A stretch of 64,000 nt of DNA, from assembly GCF_004151235.1 (NCBI RefSeq), contig NZ_JUIV01000012.1:1-64000 (forward strand), written 5' to 3'. Numbering within the stretch: position 1 is the stretch's first letter; every line of letters starts with the position of its first letter. Below the pieces are notes generated by a model. That model saw nothing but the letters and a program-made list of their open reading frames with translations, ran no database searches and had not been told where the DNA came from. Shown one piece after another: positions 1-8,413 of this stretch. Both the position numbers and the translations under genes were made by a program. This DNA comes from Flavobacterium anhuiense. Lineage in GTDB: Bacteria; Bacteroidota; Bacteroidia; Flavobacteriales; Flavobacteriaceae.

Positions 1-41
1 ACCTATTACAATAACGAAAGAATTAAATCAAATTTAAACAA

Positions 42-70
42 AATGAGCCCGATAAAATATCGAGCTCATT
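42..70 (-). terminator. Hairpin, possible terminator
   Basis: A 13-bp stem with one mismatch (arms starting AATGAGC and ending GCTCATT) closes on an AAA loop. Read on the minus strand it is followed by TTTTGTTT, the usual intrinsic-terminator layout. On the plus strand the following tract is poorer in T. The gene it serves is probably outside the window on the left. Confidence 0.45.
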
Positions 71-182
71 ATTATCAAACTTAATTTTAAATTTGTCTAA
101 ACTTTTGGGTGCAGTCTAAAATAATTTGAGGCTTTTTCTTTTGATTTTTCACGAACTTTGCTTTCTTAAAATATTAAAAAAA

Positions 183-1142
183 ATGAAAGCACTTACCTTT
201 TCTTCTTTTGGAGAATCAGATGTTTTAGAATATATAGAAATCCCTAATCCGCAATTAAAACAAGACGAAATTTTAGTCGAGATGAAAGCCATCGGATTAA
301 ACTTTGCAGATGTTTACCGTCGAAAAGGAAATTATCATTTAAAAGGAAATCCTCCTTTTATTGCCGGTTATGAAGGCGCTGGAATTGTAGTCGATGCCAA
401 CAATCATCCAGAATATAAAGTTGGCGATCGTGTAGCTTTTGCCGATGCTCCATTTGCCAATGCAGAATTGGTTGCCGTTAACGTAAATCATATTATCCCA
501 TTATCAGAAAAAATCTCTTTTGAAACTGCAGCTTCTGTTTTGCTTCAGGGTTTAACAGCACATTATCTTGCAACAGACAGCCATAAAACCATTCAAGGAG
601 AAACGGTTCTAATACACGCAGTTGCTGGTGGAGTCGGACAGATTTTAACTCAAATCAGTAAGCTTCTTGGCGCAACAGCTATTGGTTTAACCTCATCTGC
701 TAAAAAAGCCAAAATCGGTTTTGAGCAAGGTGCAGATCATGTTTTTCTTTATAATGAAGATTGGAAATCACAAGTTTTTAAAGTAGTTCCAAATGGTGTT
801 GATGTTGTCTATGACAGTATCGGTAGCACTTTAATGGAAAGTTTTGAAGTCACTAAAGAATGCGGACAAGTTGTTTTCTTCGGAATGGCGGGTGGCGATC
901 CAGCACCTGTAGATCCGAGAATGTTAATGGACGGTTCTAAAACTTTAACGGGTGGTGATTTATGGAGTTACTTAAATTCTAAAGAAGAAAGAATCAAAAG
1001 AGCAACTCAATTATTCGATTGGATCACCGAAGGAAAAATAAAACTTTCAGAACCAACTTCATTTAAATTATCAGAAGGAAAACTGGCACATGATTTTTTA
1101 GAAAGCAGAAAAAGTACAGGAAAAATTATTTTGATACCGTAA
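183..1142 (+). CDS. Zinc-free quinone oxidoreductase (MDR superfamily)
   Basis: This 319-residue protein belongs to the medium-chain dehydrogenase/reductase superfamily, in the NADPH:quinone oxidoreductase branch. The N-terminal GroES-like half carries GYEGAG near residues 62-67. The Rossmann half carries an AVAGGVGQ nucleotide-binding loop near 146-153. No cysteine or histidine cluster for zinc is seen, which fits the quinone reductase branch rather than the alcohol dehydrogenases. Probable role: cytosolic NADPH-dependent reduction of quinones or enones. The frame stays open 19 codons further upstream, but the family begins at MKALTF, so the ATG at 183 was chosen. A -7-like TAAATTTG lies at 88-95 without a clear -33 TTG. 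It stands alone and converges with the gene at 1230. Confidence 0.85.
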   Translation: MKALTFSSFGESDVLEYIEIPNPQLKQDEILVEMKAIGLNFADVYRRKGNYHLKGNPPFIAGYEGAGIVVDANNHPEYKVGDRVAFADAPFANAELVAVNVNHIIPLSEKISFETAASVLLQGLTAHYLATDSHKTIQGETVLIHAVAGGVGQILTQISKLLGATAIGLTSSAKKAKIGFEQGADHVFLYNEDWKSQVFKVVPNGVDVVYDSIGSTLMESFEVTKECGQVVFFGMAGGDPAPVDPRMLMDGSKTLTGGDLWSYLNSKEERIKRATQLFDWITEGKIKLSEPTSFKLSEGKLAHDFLESRKSTGKIILIP

Positions 1143-1151
1143 AATGTTTTC

Positions 1152-1223
1152 GCCACGAATTCTCGAATTTTATTTTTTTAAATCTATGCGTATAGTTTTT
1201 AAATAAATTCGGGAATTCGTGGC
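1152..1223. terminator. Long inverted repeat between convergent genes
   Basis: GCCACGAATTC (1152-1162) is perfectly complementary to GAATTCGTGGC (1213-1223). The pairing continues imperfectly inward through CGAATTT/AAATTCG to AT-rich tracts on both sides. It fills the gap between two convergent genes and probably terminates both transcripts. Similar palindromic fillers recur elsewhere in the window. Confidence 0.6.
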
Positions 1224-1229
1224 TATCTA

Positions 1230-2315
1230 TTACAACTGAGCAACTTCAATTTTTGTAATTTCTGATAATTCTAGAATTCTTTCTACTTCATCTTTATTTG
1301 CCAAAAAAAACAAATAATTGTCTCCATAAGTTTCATAAGTCAATAACTCCAGATTTGATTTTTCCAATTCAGATTGAATGTACGGAAATAGATCATGACT
1401 ATACGTTTCTTCTGGATAATCAAATTTGAAATCTTCACCAAGCATTTCAGAAATGAAATATTCGGCATCTTCTGGATCAAATTTCCAATCGCTATGCCAC
1501 GTATTTATTTCGTCAAAAAAAGCAAAATGATCTTCTGTGGTTTCGTAATACGTTTTAGTTTCAGCGTTGAAACTTTCAAAAAGCTTCTCTGAATATTTTT
1601 TCACATAATTATCTTCGATGTTATTTCTCGAAACCAATTTGACAAACTCTTCAAAATCTTCTACAGCTGCCTTGTCATCTAGCAGCAGATTTTCTGAAGA
1701 CGAAAGCTCAACATCAGAAGGAATTTCAATATTGAAGTATTGACAAATGGCTTGCAAAACTTTTTTTAAATCTTTAATTCCTATTTCCTGAGTTTCATTC
1801 TGAGGGTTCTTAAAATCAAGATATTCTGAATCCAGCAAACCTTTTACATAATCAGAAAAATGATTGCTAGAATATAACATTCTAAAATCGTTTACTTCTA
1901 AACTATTGGTACAGCAAAAGAAAATCATGAAATTATTAATCACACTTGTAAAATGCTTTTTCATTTCCTGACTTGGTCGCGAATAAAACTGAATATGAAT
2001 AAAATCATATTGTAAATCATCTTGCATCGCTTCTTCTGACAAGCCTCCAATATTCAGTTTTTTATAAAGTTCGTTCAGAACTTCATACGCATTATTAAAT
2101 CCCGCTTTTTTAACTTCTGCTTTTCCTTCTTCGTGATCTAATGAGGAAGGAACAGAATATAAATTTACAGTAACTGTGTCATGAATTCCTTTTACTTTGA
2201 ATTCTATACTATTCGATTCATGATGCAAATGACTATAGATCGGATCAATAACATCAAAAGAAATAATTGATTTTGGATCGTTATTTCTATTAAATAAATT
2301 GGAGAAAAAGCCCAT
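1230..2315 (-). CDS. Uncharacterised acidic cytosolic protein
   Basis: This 361-residue protein is strongly acidic and has no signal peptide or membrane segment. It is not recognised with certainty. The C-terminal part, from about residue 265 (motifs HSDWKFDPEDAE and GDNYLFFL), vaguely recalls the DUF6630 family as remembered, but this is weak. It starts 24 bp after the stop of the SUKH gene at 2339 and is probably cotranscribed with it. Sitting beside two SUKH genes, it may belong to an immunity-type cluster. No toxin gene is visible nearby, so that role is only an inference from context. Confidence 0.6.
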   Translation of the reverse strand: MGFFSNLFNRNNDPKSIISFDVIDPIYSHLHHESNSIEFKVKGIHDTVTVNLYSVPSSLDHEEGKAEVKKAGFNNAYEVLNELYKKLNIGGLSEEAMQDDLQYDFIHIQFYSRPSQEMKKHFTSVINNFMIFFCCTNSLEVNDFRMLYSSNHFSDYVKGLLDSEYLDFKNPQNETQEIGIKDLKKVLQAICQYFNIEIPSDVELSSSENLLLDDKAAVEDFEEFVKLVSRNNIEDNYVKKYSEKLFESFNAETKTYYETTEDHFAFFDEINTWHSDWKFDPEDAEYFISEMLGEDFKFDYPEETYSHDLFPYIQSELEKSNLELLTYETYGDNYLFFLANKDEVERILELSEITKIEVAQL

Positions 2316-2338
2316 GGGAAATATTTTATATTAAAAAA

Positions 2339-3040
2339 TTAATCGTTTGAATACTTAAAACTCTGATTCATTTTATCAAAAGGAATTACTTCATTGACAA
2401 TCGATTCTAATTCAAAATCCGTCAATAATCCTCTCGCCGATTCTACAATTTTTGGCGAAACATGTATTTCATAATCAATAATATCTCGTTTTAAAATAGC
2501 TGATAAAATTGCATTTTGCTGCTCAGTAAGATACTTTTTGTGCGATTTAAAAACAGATTCGATATCATCTCTAAATTCCTCATCAGTAAGTTCATTGTAA
2601 ACATCTTGTTTAGACATATCAATCAATAAAACTTTGAAGATAAAATCCTGAAGATTTTTTGCCAGGTAATTCACTTCATTAGAATCGTGCCAGACAAAAA
2701 CGATCGGCACATCTCCATTATTTTCTTCGTTTAAAAAGAAACAATAATGATCGCCACCGCCACTTTTGGCAAACGGAATAAATTTAAATTCTGGATTGAT
2801 ATTTCGATAATCCTCAGGATCTCTAAGCTCTTCTATTTCTTCGGCAACCGATTTCAAATTCAGCGATTCAAAATCATACGAATGCAAAAGCAAAGGCGGA
2901 TTATCTTTTAACGTTGGATAAACTTCTGTATACCAATTTGGTCCATATTCTCCAACGTCCAACATACCGTCAGCATCTAATTGTTTGTATAAAAGCGGGA
3001 AATTGAATCCGTATTTTGTTTCTATTTCTTGTATTGTCAT
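2339..3040 (-). CDS. SMI1/KNR4 (SUKH) family protein, copy 1
   Basis: This is a 233-residue SUKH-domain protein. The N-terminal MT-QEIE-KYGF-P-LYKQL segment, the central WY-E-YP-LKDNPPLLLHSYDF region and the FIPFA...DHYCFFLN core match the SMI1/KNR4 fold. Family members often act as immunity proteins against polymorphic nuclease toxins, and others are regulatory. It is closely similar along its whole length to the gene at 3150. The start was set at the ATG at 3040 because the two copies align from MT-QEIE and diverge upstream of it. No cognate toxin gene was found in the window. Confidence 0.8.
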   Translation of the reverse strand: MTIQEIETKYGFNFPLLYKQLDADGMLDVGEYGPNWYTEVYPTLKDNPPLLLHSYDFESLNLKSVAEEIEELRDPEDYRNINPEFKFIPFAKSGGGDHYCFFLNEENNGDVPIVFVWHDSNEVNYLAKNLQDFIFKVLLIDMSKQDVYNELTDEEFRDDIESVFKSHKKYLTEQQNAILSAILKRDIIDYEIHVSPKIVESARGLLTDFELESIVNEVIPFDKMNQSFKYSND

Positions 3041-3113
3041 CTTTGGGGCAAATTCTATTACAATCAAACCACTAAGATAACAATCTTTTTACTACTCAAA
3101 AATCCTAAGGTCA

Positions 3114-3142
3114 ATTATTTCAAGGATTCAGCGATGATAAAG
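3114..3142 (-). pseudogene. Relic of the FAD dehydrogenase 3' end
   Basis: These roughly 29 bp on the minus strand read I-I-A-E-S-L-K-stop. They align with the true last codons of the dehydrogenase gene (M-I-A-E-S-L-K-stop, 3913 onwards). Sixteen consecutive bases are identical (3114-3129 versus 3912-3927), followed by partial identity. The position, just upstream of SUKH copy 1, mirrors the position of the real gene end upstream of copy 2. It is therefore probably a scar of the tandem duplication. Confidence 0.6.
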
Positions 3143-3149
3143 ATGTTTT

Positions 3150-3848
3150 TTAATCTGTAGAATACTCAAAACTAGTATTCATTTTATCGAAAGGAATAAT
3201 TTCATTAATTATTTTTTTCATTTCTATATCGGTCAATAACCCTCTTGCGTTTTCATTGCCATAAGAAAATGAAATTTCATAATCTATAATTTCACGTCTT
3301 AATATATTTTGCAAAATATCTTGTTCTTTATCTGTTAAATATTTTGCGTGAGATTTAAGTACATTCACAAGATTATTTCTGAATTCTTCATCATTAACCT
3401 TATTAAAAGTATCTTGCTGAGACATATCTTGCAAAATCATTCTAAAAATAAAATCCTGAAGATTTTTAGCCATATACTCTGCTTCGTTATCATCATGATA
3501 AAGAAAAACTACAGGTAATTCACCTATATTCTCTTTATTCAAAAAGAAGCAATAATAATCTCCAGCTGCATTGTGTGCAAACGGTATGAATCTAAATTCC
3601 TCATTTATGTTTCTATAATTATCAGGATCCATAAGTTCTTCGATTTCTTGAGAAACTGATTTTAAATCCATTAGCTCAAAATCATAAGAATGCAAAAGTA
3701 GAGGCGGATTGTCTTTTAATTTTGGATAAATCTCAAAATACCAATTAGGACTAAATTCTCCCCAATCTAGCATTCCGTCTACATATAACTGCTTATACAA
3801 AGAAGGATACTCAAATCCATATTTCTTCTCAATTTCTTGCGGTGTCAT
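3150..3848 (-). CDS. SMI1/KNR4 (SUKH) family protein, copy 2
   Basis: This 232-residue SUKH-domain paralogue of the gene at 2339 keeps the same order of motifs: KYGFEYPSLYKQL, NPPLLLHSYDFE, FIPFAHNAAGDYYCFFLN and a GLLTD-containing tail. As in copy 1, the conserved start is the ATG preceding TPQEIE (3848). A longer frame with an alternative start exists but would overlap the likely promoter. It lies 64 bp downstream of the FAD dehydrogenase stop. Its function is unknown; SUKH proteins are commonly toxin-immunity factors. Confidence 0.8.
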   Translation of the reverse strand: MTPQEIEKKYGFEYPSLYKQLYVDGMLDWGEFSPNWYFEIYPKLKDNPPLLLHSYDFELMDLKSVSQEIEELMDPDNYRNINEEFRFIPFAHNAAGDYYCFFLNKENIGELPVVFLYHDDNEAEYMAKNLQDFIFRMILQDMSQQDTFNKVNDEEFRNNLVNVLKSHAKYLTDKEQDILQNILRREIIDYEISFSYGNENARGLLTDIEMKKIINEIIPFDKMNTSFEYSTD

Positions 3849-3878
3849 TCTATTATATTTTAAAAGTAAAAAACTATA

Positions 3879-3886
3879 CAAATATA
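3879..3886 (-). promoter_or_regulatory. Putative -7 box (TATATTTG) for SUKH copy 2
   Basis: On the minus strand this reads TATATTTG, an exact match to the Bacteroidota -7 consensus TAnnTTTG. It lies about 30 bp upstream of the chosen ATG at 3848. No TTG was found at the expected -33 spacing, so support is partial. Its position argues against the longer alternative start at 3881. Confidence 0.4.
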
Positions 3887-3912
3887 AAAATTTTACTACA
3901 AAATAAAATTGA

Positions 3913-5472
3913 TTATTTCAAGGATTCCGCAATCATTAAGGCACATTTTTCGCCATCAATTGCTGCAGAAATAATTCCGCCCGCATAACCTGCACCTTCT
4001 CCGCAAGGATATAACCCTTTGATTTGCAAATGTTCTAAGGTCATAGGGTCTCTCGGAATTCTAACTGGTGATGAAGTTCTACTTTCTGGTGCGTGCAAAA
4101 TAGCTTCGTTAGTTAAATAGCCTCGCATTGATTTTCCGAACTCTTGAAATCCCTGACGCATAATCTGAGTCAAAAATCCTGGAAAAACCTGTCCCAATTC
4201 TACCGAAGTTGTTCCTGGCACGTATGAAGTTTTCGGAATATCTGCTGAAACTTTACTCTTAGTGAAATCAATCATTCTTTGAGCTGGAACTTTTTGGGTT
4301 TCTCCAGCCAAATGCCAAGCTTTTTGTTCGATGCTTTTTTGAAATTCCATTCCAGCCAAAGCTCCAAATTTCGCGAAAGGTTTAAAATCTTCCAATTTCA
4401 ATTCAACTACAATTCCAGAATTTGCTGTTGCCTGATCACGCTTAGATGGAGACCAACCGTTTGTAACCACTTCTCCCGGACTTGTGGCGCATGGCGCAAT
4501 TACACCTCCAGGACACATACAGAATGAATACATTCCACGTCCGTTAACTTGTTTTACAATAGAATATGGCGCTGGTGGCAAATGTTCTCCACGGAAATCA
4601 CAGCTGTATTGAATACTGTCTATTAATTCCTGCGAATGTTCTGCACGAACTCCCAAAGCAAAAGGTTTTGCCTCAATTAAAATTTTCTTTTTGTCTAATA
4701 ATTCAAAAATATCACGCGCCGAATGTCCCGTTGCCAAGATTAATTTATTGGCGTGAATTTTATCTCCGTTTTGCGTTACGATTCCTTCAACTTCATTATT
4801 TTTTACCAAAATATCGCTTACACGGGTTTCAAACAAAACCTGACCGCCAAACTCTCTGATTTTATTTCTAATATCTTCAATGATTTTAGGCAATTTATTG
4901 GTTCCAATATGTGGATGCGCTTCTACCAAAATATCTTCAGAAGCTCCAAAAGCGACTAAAAGTTCTAGAATTCGAGTTACATCGCCGCGTTTTTTAGAAC
5001 GGGTATATAATTTTCCGTCAGAATACGTTCCTGCTCCTCCTTCGCCAAAACAATAATTAGAATCTTCGTTTACAATATGTTCGCGGTTTATCGCTTTCAA
5101 GTCACGACGACGACCTCGAACATCTTTTCCGCGTTCTAAAACAATTGGCTTCAAACCTAATTCAATTAATTGCAATGCCGCAAAAAGTCCAGCCGGACCT
5201 GCTCCAACAACAATAACTTCTTGTGCATTGGACACATCCTTATATATAGGAAGTTCAATTTTAGTTTCCTGAAAAGGTTCACCTTTTAAATAAATAAGAA
5301 CTTTCAAATTGATTTTAATCGCTTTCTGACGTGCATCAATAGAGCGTTTTAAAATTGAAACATGCTGAATTTCTTGAGCAGAAACTTTAATCTGCTTAGA
5401 CAAATGGTCTTTTAGCAGTAATTCGTTTGCAGCAATTTCGGGTGTAACTTGAAGTAAAAGTTCTTTAGGCAT
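3913..5472 (-). CDS. FAD-dependent dehydrogenase (COG2509-like)
   Basis: This 519-residue flavoprotein is of the 'uncharacterised FAD-dependent dehydrogenase' type widespread in bacteria. A short N-terminal domain precedes the dinucleotide-binding GAGPAG at 90-95, with an acidic partner (LERG) near 112-115 and a second FAD motif (CGEGAGYAGG) near the C-terminus. The central NYCFGEGGAGTYSDGKLYTR stretch is typical of this family. The substrate is unknown. The protein is cytosolic, with no signal peptide. It starts at the ATG at 5472 with a -7 box just upstream, and is followed after 64 bp by SUKH copy 2. Confidence 0.85.
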   Translation of the reverse strand: MPKELLLQVTPEIAANELLLKDHLSKQIKVSAQEIQHVSILKRSIDARQKAIKINLKVLIYLKGEPFQETKIELPIYKDVSNAQEVIVVGAGPAGLFAALQLIELGLKPIVLERGKDVRGRRRDLKAINREHIVNEDSNYCFGEGGAGTYSDGKLYTRSKKRGDVTRILELLVAFGASEDILVEAHPHIGTNKLPKIIEDIRNKIREFGGQVLFETRVSDILVKNNEVEGIVTQNGDKIHANKLILATGHSARDIFELLDKKKILIEAKPFALGVRAEHSQELIDSIQYSCDFRGEHLPPAPYSIVKQVNGRGMYSFCMCPGGVIAPCATSPGEVVTNGWSPSKRDQATANSGIVVELKLEDFKPFAKFGALAGMEFQKSIEQKAWHLAGETQKVPAQRMIDFTKSKVSADIPKTSYVPGTTSVELGQVFPGFLTQIMRQGFQEFGKSMRGYLTNEAILHAPESRTSSPVRIPRDPMTLEHLQIKGLYPCGEGAGYAGGIISAAIDGEKCALMIAESLK

Positions 5473-5519
5473 TTTGTCTTATTTATTCTATTAGCTTTTC
5501 TTTCTATGAAAAGAACATG

Positions 5520-5527
5520 CAAAAGTA
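5520..5527 (-). promoter_or_regulatory. Putative -7 box (TACTTTTG) for the FAD dehydrogenase
   Basis: The minus strand reads TACTTTTG followed by C, matching TAnnTTTG. It lies about 48 bp upstream of the ATG at 5472. No convincing TTG was seen at the -33 position. Confidence 0.4.
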
Positions 5528-5568
5528 CTATTTTGAAATGAGATTTTATCTTTGCTTTAAAATTTCAC

Positions 5569-5598
5569 GCAGATTTACGCAGATATAAGCAGATTTAT
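5569..5598. repeat. Three tandem 10-bp units GCAGATWTAN
   Basis: Three exact-length units, GCAGATTTAC, GCAGATATAA and GCAGATTTAT, stand head to tail in the intergenic gap between the dehydrogenase and the 79-residue gene. The gap continues with AT-rich filler and a CTTAGAATCTTAGCG-like stretch. As remembered, such strings are common in flavobacterial intergenic DNA. No role is evident. Confidence 0.6.
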
Positions 5599-5711
5599 AT
5601 TTTTTTTTTAGCCACAGATTATTTGGATTAAAAAGATTTCTTGAAAAACAGTTTTAAAAAACTTAGAATCTTAGCGTCTCAGAAACCTAAGAACCTTAAA
5701 AAAAACCTTTG

Positions 5712-5719
5712 TACCTTTG
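5712..5719 (+). promoter_or_regulatory. Putative -7 box (TACCTTTG) for the 79-residue gene
   Basis: TACCTTTG followed by C matches TAnnTTTG and lies about 32 bp upstream of the ATG at 5752. The surrounding sequence repeats the ACCTTTG element three times between about 5705 and 5738. Only the copy at 5712 has TA at the correct spacing. No -33 TTG is visible. Confidence 0.45.
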
Positions 5720-5751
5720 CAACTCAGAACCTTTGCACCTAATAAAAAAAA

Positions 5752-5991
5752 ATGTCTAGAAAAATAAAACTAATCTGGGATTTCCGAGGGCCTGCATCAG
5801 CTAAAACTGCTGAACACCACGAAATTCATTTAAAAGAATATATTGCAATCGAAAAATTACCTCTAAATATTACAGGTTTTAAAATTATAGACGAAATGTA
5901 TGCCATAGCTTTTATGGTCGTAACTGACGAAAATATGATTCAAGTAAGAGATGCTTTGAAACCACATCGAGGGGAATTATATACTGAATAA
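5752..5991 (+). CDS. Small conserved protein of unknown function
   Basis: This 79-residue soluble protein has a DFRGP...AEHHEIHLKEY segment near residues 10-30 and a mixed alpha/beta pattern. No family is recognised. Support for it being a real gene comes from a -7 box (5712) about 32 bp upstream, a clean ATG, and a following inverted-repeat terminator shared with the convergent recQ. Nothing in the neighbourhood points to a specific job. Confidence 0.6.
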   Translation: MSRKIKLIWDFRGPASAKTAEHHEIHLKEYIAIEKLPLNITGFKIIDEMYAIAFMVVTDENMIQVRDALKPHRGELYTE

Positions 5992-6005
5992 AATTCTAAT
6001 ATTTT

Positions 6006-6127
6006 AAATTCCAAATTCCAAAACTGAAATACTTAAAAAATGAAATTCCAAATTCCAAAACTATTGAAGCTCGGAATTTGGAATTTTTATTTTGAATATT
6101 CCCAAAAAGGGTTGAAATTTGGAATTT
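6006..6127. repeat. Direct and inverted AAATTCC repeats between convergent genes
   Basis: A 19-bp sequence starting AAATTCCAAATTCC occurs twice as a perfect direct repeat (6006-6024 and 6043-6061). Inverted copies of its core follow at 6073-6086 and 6116-6127. The array fills the gap between convergent genes and can fold into alternative hairpins. It probably serves as a bidirectional terminator. Confidence 0.65.
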
Positions 6128-6131
6128 AACT

Positions 6132-8327
6132 TTAGTTCGCTACTTCGCTGATAAACTTAATACGCATTAAACGAAGTTCATCAATATCATAATCGCCATC
6201 AAATTCTTTTAGTGCGTCTTCGATTTTATCAGATTCCGATTCCATGAAATAATCGTGAATTTCTTCCTGCTGATCGTCATCTAAAATATCGTCTAACCAA
6301 TATTTGATGTTCAGTTTTGTTCCAGAATAAACAATCTGTTCCATTTCTTTAATCAAAGCATCCATCGTTAAACCTTTCGCGGAAGCGATATCACTTAGCG
6401 GAAGTTTTCTATCGATATTCTGAATGATGTATAATTTGTTGGCAGAATTTACCCCTGTAGATTTTACCACTAAATCGTCTGGGCGAATAATATCGTTGTC
6501 CTCAACATATCGACTGATTAGGGCAACAAATTCACTTCCATATTTTTTCGCTTTTCCTTCACCAACACCGTGAATATTATATAATTCTTGAATTGTTATC
6601 GGATATTTTAAAGCCATATCTTCGATCGAAGGATCTTGGAAAACTACGAATGGAGGAACTCCCAATTTCTTAGCCACTTTTTTACGAAGCTCACGAAGCA
6701 TTCCTGTTAAAACTTCATCTGCTGTTCCAGAAGATTTACCTCCTGTTACAATAGTTTCATCATCGGCTTCGGTGTATTCATGATCTTCAGACATCATAAA
6801 CGAAACTGGCTTTTTAATAAAATCTAAACCTTCCTTTGTAATTTTTATTACGCCATAAGTCTCAATGTCTTTTGATAAAAGTCCTGTTACCAAAACTTGT
6901 CTCAACAATGCCATCCAATATTTTTCGTCGTGGTCTGAACCAGAACCAAAATAAGGTTGTGCATCTGTTTTGTGCGCTTTAATAACCGCATTGATACGGC
7001 CAATTAAAGTAAATACAATTTCTTTTGATTTGTAAATATGTTTAGTATCGCGAACAATTTCTAGCAATTTAACTACTTGATCTTTGGCTTCAACTTTATG
7101 TTTCGGGTTACGAACATTGTCGTCCATATCTGCCCCTTCACCTGTTTCGCTGTCAAATTCTTCACCGAAATAATGAAGAAGGAATTTTCTACGCGACATC
7201 GAAGTTTCGGCGTATGCCACCACTTCCTGCAAAAGTGCAAAACCAATTTCTTGTTCGGCAACTGGTTTTCCAGACATAAATTTCTCTAGCTTTTCTACAT
7301 CTTTATAAGAGTAATACGCTAGACAATGTCCTTCCCCACCGTCACGTCCTGCTCGACCGGTTTCTTGGTAATAACTTTCAAGTGATTTTGGAATGTCGTG
7401 GTGAATTACAAAACGAACGTCTGGTTTATCGATCCCCATTCCGAAAGCTATTGTTGCTACAACGACATCGACATCTTCCATCAAGAACATATCTTGATGT
7501 TTGGCCCGCGTTTTAGCATCTAAACCTGCATGATAAGGAACAGCACTGATTCCGTTTACTTGTAAAACTTCGGCAATCGATTCTACTTTTTTACGGCTTA
7601 AGCAGTAAATAATTCCAGATTTACCTTTATGCTGTTTGATAAATCGAATAATATCCGACTCAATGTTTTTTGTTTTCGTACGAACTTCATAGTACAAGTT
7701 CGGTCTGTTGAACGATGCTTTAAAAGTATTGGCATCGGCCATGTCAAGGTTTTTCAGAATATCTTCCTGAACCTTTGGTGTTGCGGTTGCGGTAAGTCCT
7801 ATAATTGGTACTTTACCCAGCTGCTTAATTATATTTCGCAGATTTCTATACTCTGGTCTAAAATCATGCCCCCATTCCGAGATACAGTGTGCCTCATCAA
7901 TGGCAACAAAAGAAATGGGCACGCTTTGTAAAAAAGCTACATATTCTTCTTTTGTTAATGATTCTGGGGCTACATACAAAAGTTTGGTCAATCCAGATGT
8001 AATATCTTTTTTAACCTGAGCAATTTCTGTTTTGGTTAGAGAGGAGTTTAATACATGTGCAATTCCATTTTCAGACGAAAGACTTCGAATTGCATCAACC
8101 TGATTTTTCATCAAAGCAATTAATGGAGAAACAACAATTGCTGTTCCTTCTTGAATTAAAGCCGGTAATTGGTAGCAAAGAGACTTTCCTCCACCGGTCG
8201 GCATAATTACGAATGTATTTTTCTCGTCTAAAATGCTCGTAATGACTTGCTCTTGCAAGCCTTTAAATTGGCTAAAGCCGAAATACTTCTTTAATTCTTT
8301 ATGTATTTCAATTTCATTTGAATTCAT
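6132..8327 (-). CDS. recQ: ATP-dependent DNA helicase RecQ
   Basis: This 731-residue superfamily 2 helicase unwinds DNA 3' to 5' in recombination and repair. Walker A PTGGGKS is at 43-49, the DEAH box at 144-147 followed by CISEWGHDFRPEY, and the QETGRAGRDG helicase motif VI sits near residue 325. RQC and HRDC regions follow; the HRDC includes the NIHGVGEGKAKKYG loop. A C-terminal acidic helical extension of about 120 residues makes it longer than E. coli RecQ, as is usual in Bacteroidota. It is divergent from the kdsD-type gene, with starts less than 100 bp apart. Confidence 0.95.
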   Translation of the reverse strand: MNSNEIEIHKELKKYFGFSQFKGLQEQVITSILDEKNTFVIMPTGGGKSLCYQLPALIQEGTAIVVSPLIALMKNQVDAIRSLSSENGIAHVLNSSLTKTEIAQVKKDITSGLTKLLYVAPESLTKEEYVAFLQSVPISFVAIDEAHCISEWGHDFRPEYRNLRNIIKQLGKVPIIGLTATATPKVQEDILKNLDMADANTFKASFNRPNLYYEVRTKTKNIESDIIRFIKQHKGKSGIIYCLSRKKVESIAEVLQVNGISAVPYHAGLDAKTRAKHQDMFLMEDVDVVVATIAFGMGIDKPDVRFVIHHDIPKSLESYYQETGRAGRDGGEGHCLAYYSYKDVEKLEKFMSGKPVAEQEIGFALLQEVVAYAETSMSRRKFLLHYFGEEFDSETGEGADMDDNVRNPKHKVEAKDQVVKLLEIVRDTKHIYKSKEIVFTLIGRINAVIKAHKTDAQPYFGSGSDHDEKYWMALLRQVLVTGLLSKDIETYGVIKITKEGLDFIKKPVSFMMSEDHEYTEADDETIVTGGKSSGTADEVLTGMLRELRKKVAKKLGVPPFVVFQDPSIEDMALKYPITIQELYNIHGVGEGKAKKYGSEFVALISRYVEDNDIIRPDDLVVKSTGVNSANKLYIIQNIDRKLPLSDIASAKGLTMDALIKEMEQIVYSGTKLNIKYWLDDILDDDQQEEIHDYFMESESDKIEDALKEFDGDYDIDELRLMRIKFISEVAN

Positions 8328-8351
8328 TCTCTATATTAATGGTATTTTGTA

Positions 8352-8359
8352 TAAATTTG
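8352..8359 (+). promoter_or_regulatory. Putative -7 box (TAAATTTG) of the kdsD-tatC run
   Basis: TAAATTTG followed by C matches TAnnTTTG and lies 54 bp upstream of the proposed TTG start at 8414. If transcription starts a few bases downstream of this box, the in-frame ATG at 8339 would be untranscribed, which favours the later start. No good -33 TTG was found at 17-23 bp. Confidence 0.4.
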
Positions 8360-8413
8360 CAACACATAAAGATACAACTTTCTTTTATACATACAAATTT
8401 TAAATATTCTGTT

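Noticed and set aside
4279..4859. Plus-strand open frames within the FAD dehydrogenase
   Set aside because: They lie antisense to a clear gene, have no family signal and no promoter.
5569..5598. CRISPR-like array
   Set aside because: Three 10-bp units without spacers and without cas genes are a simple tandem repeat.
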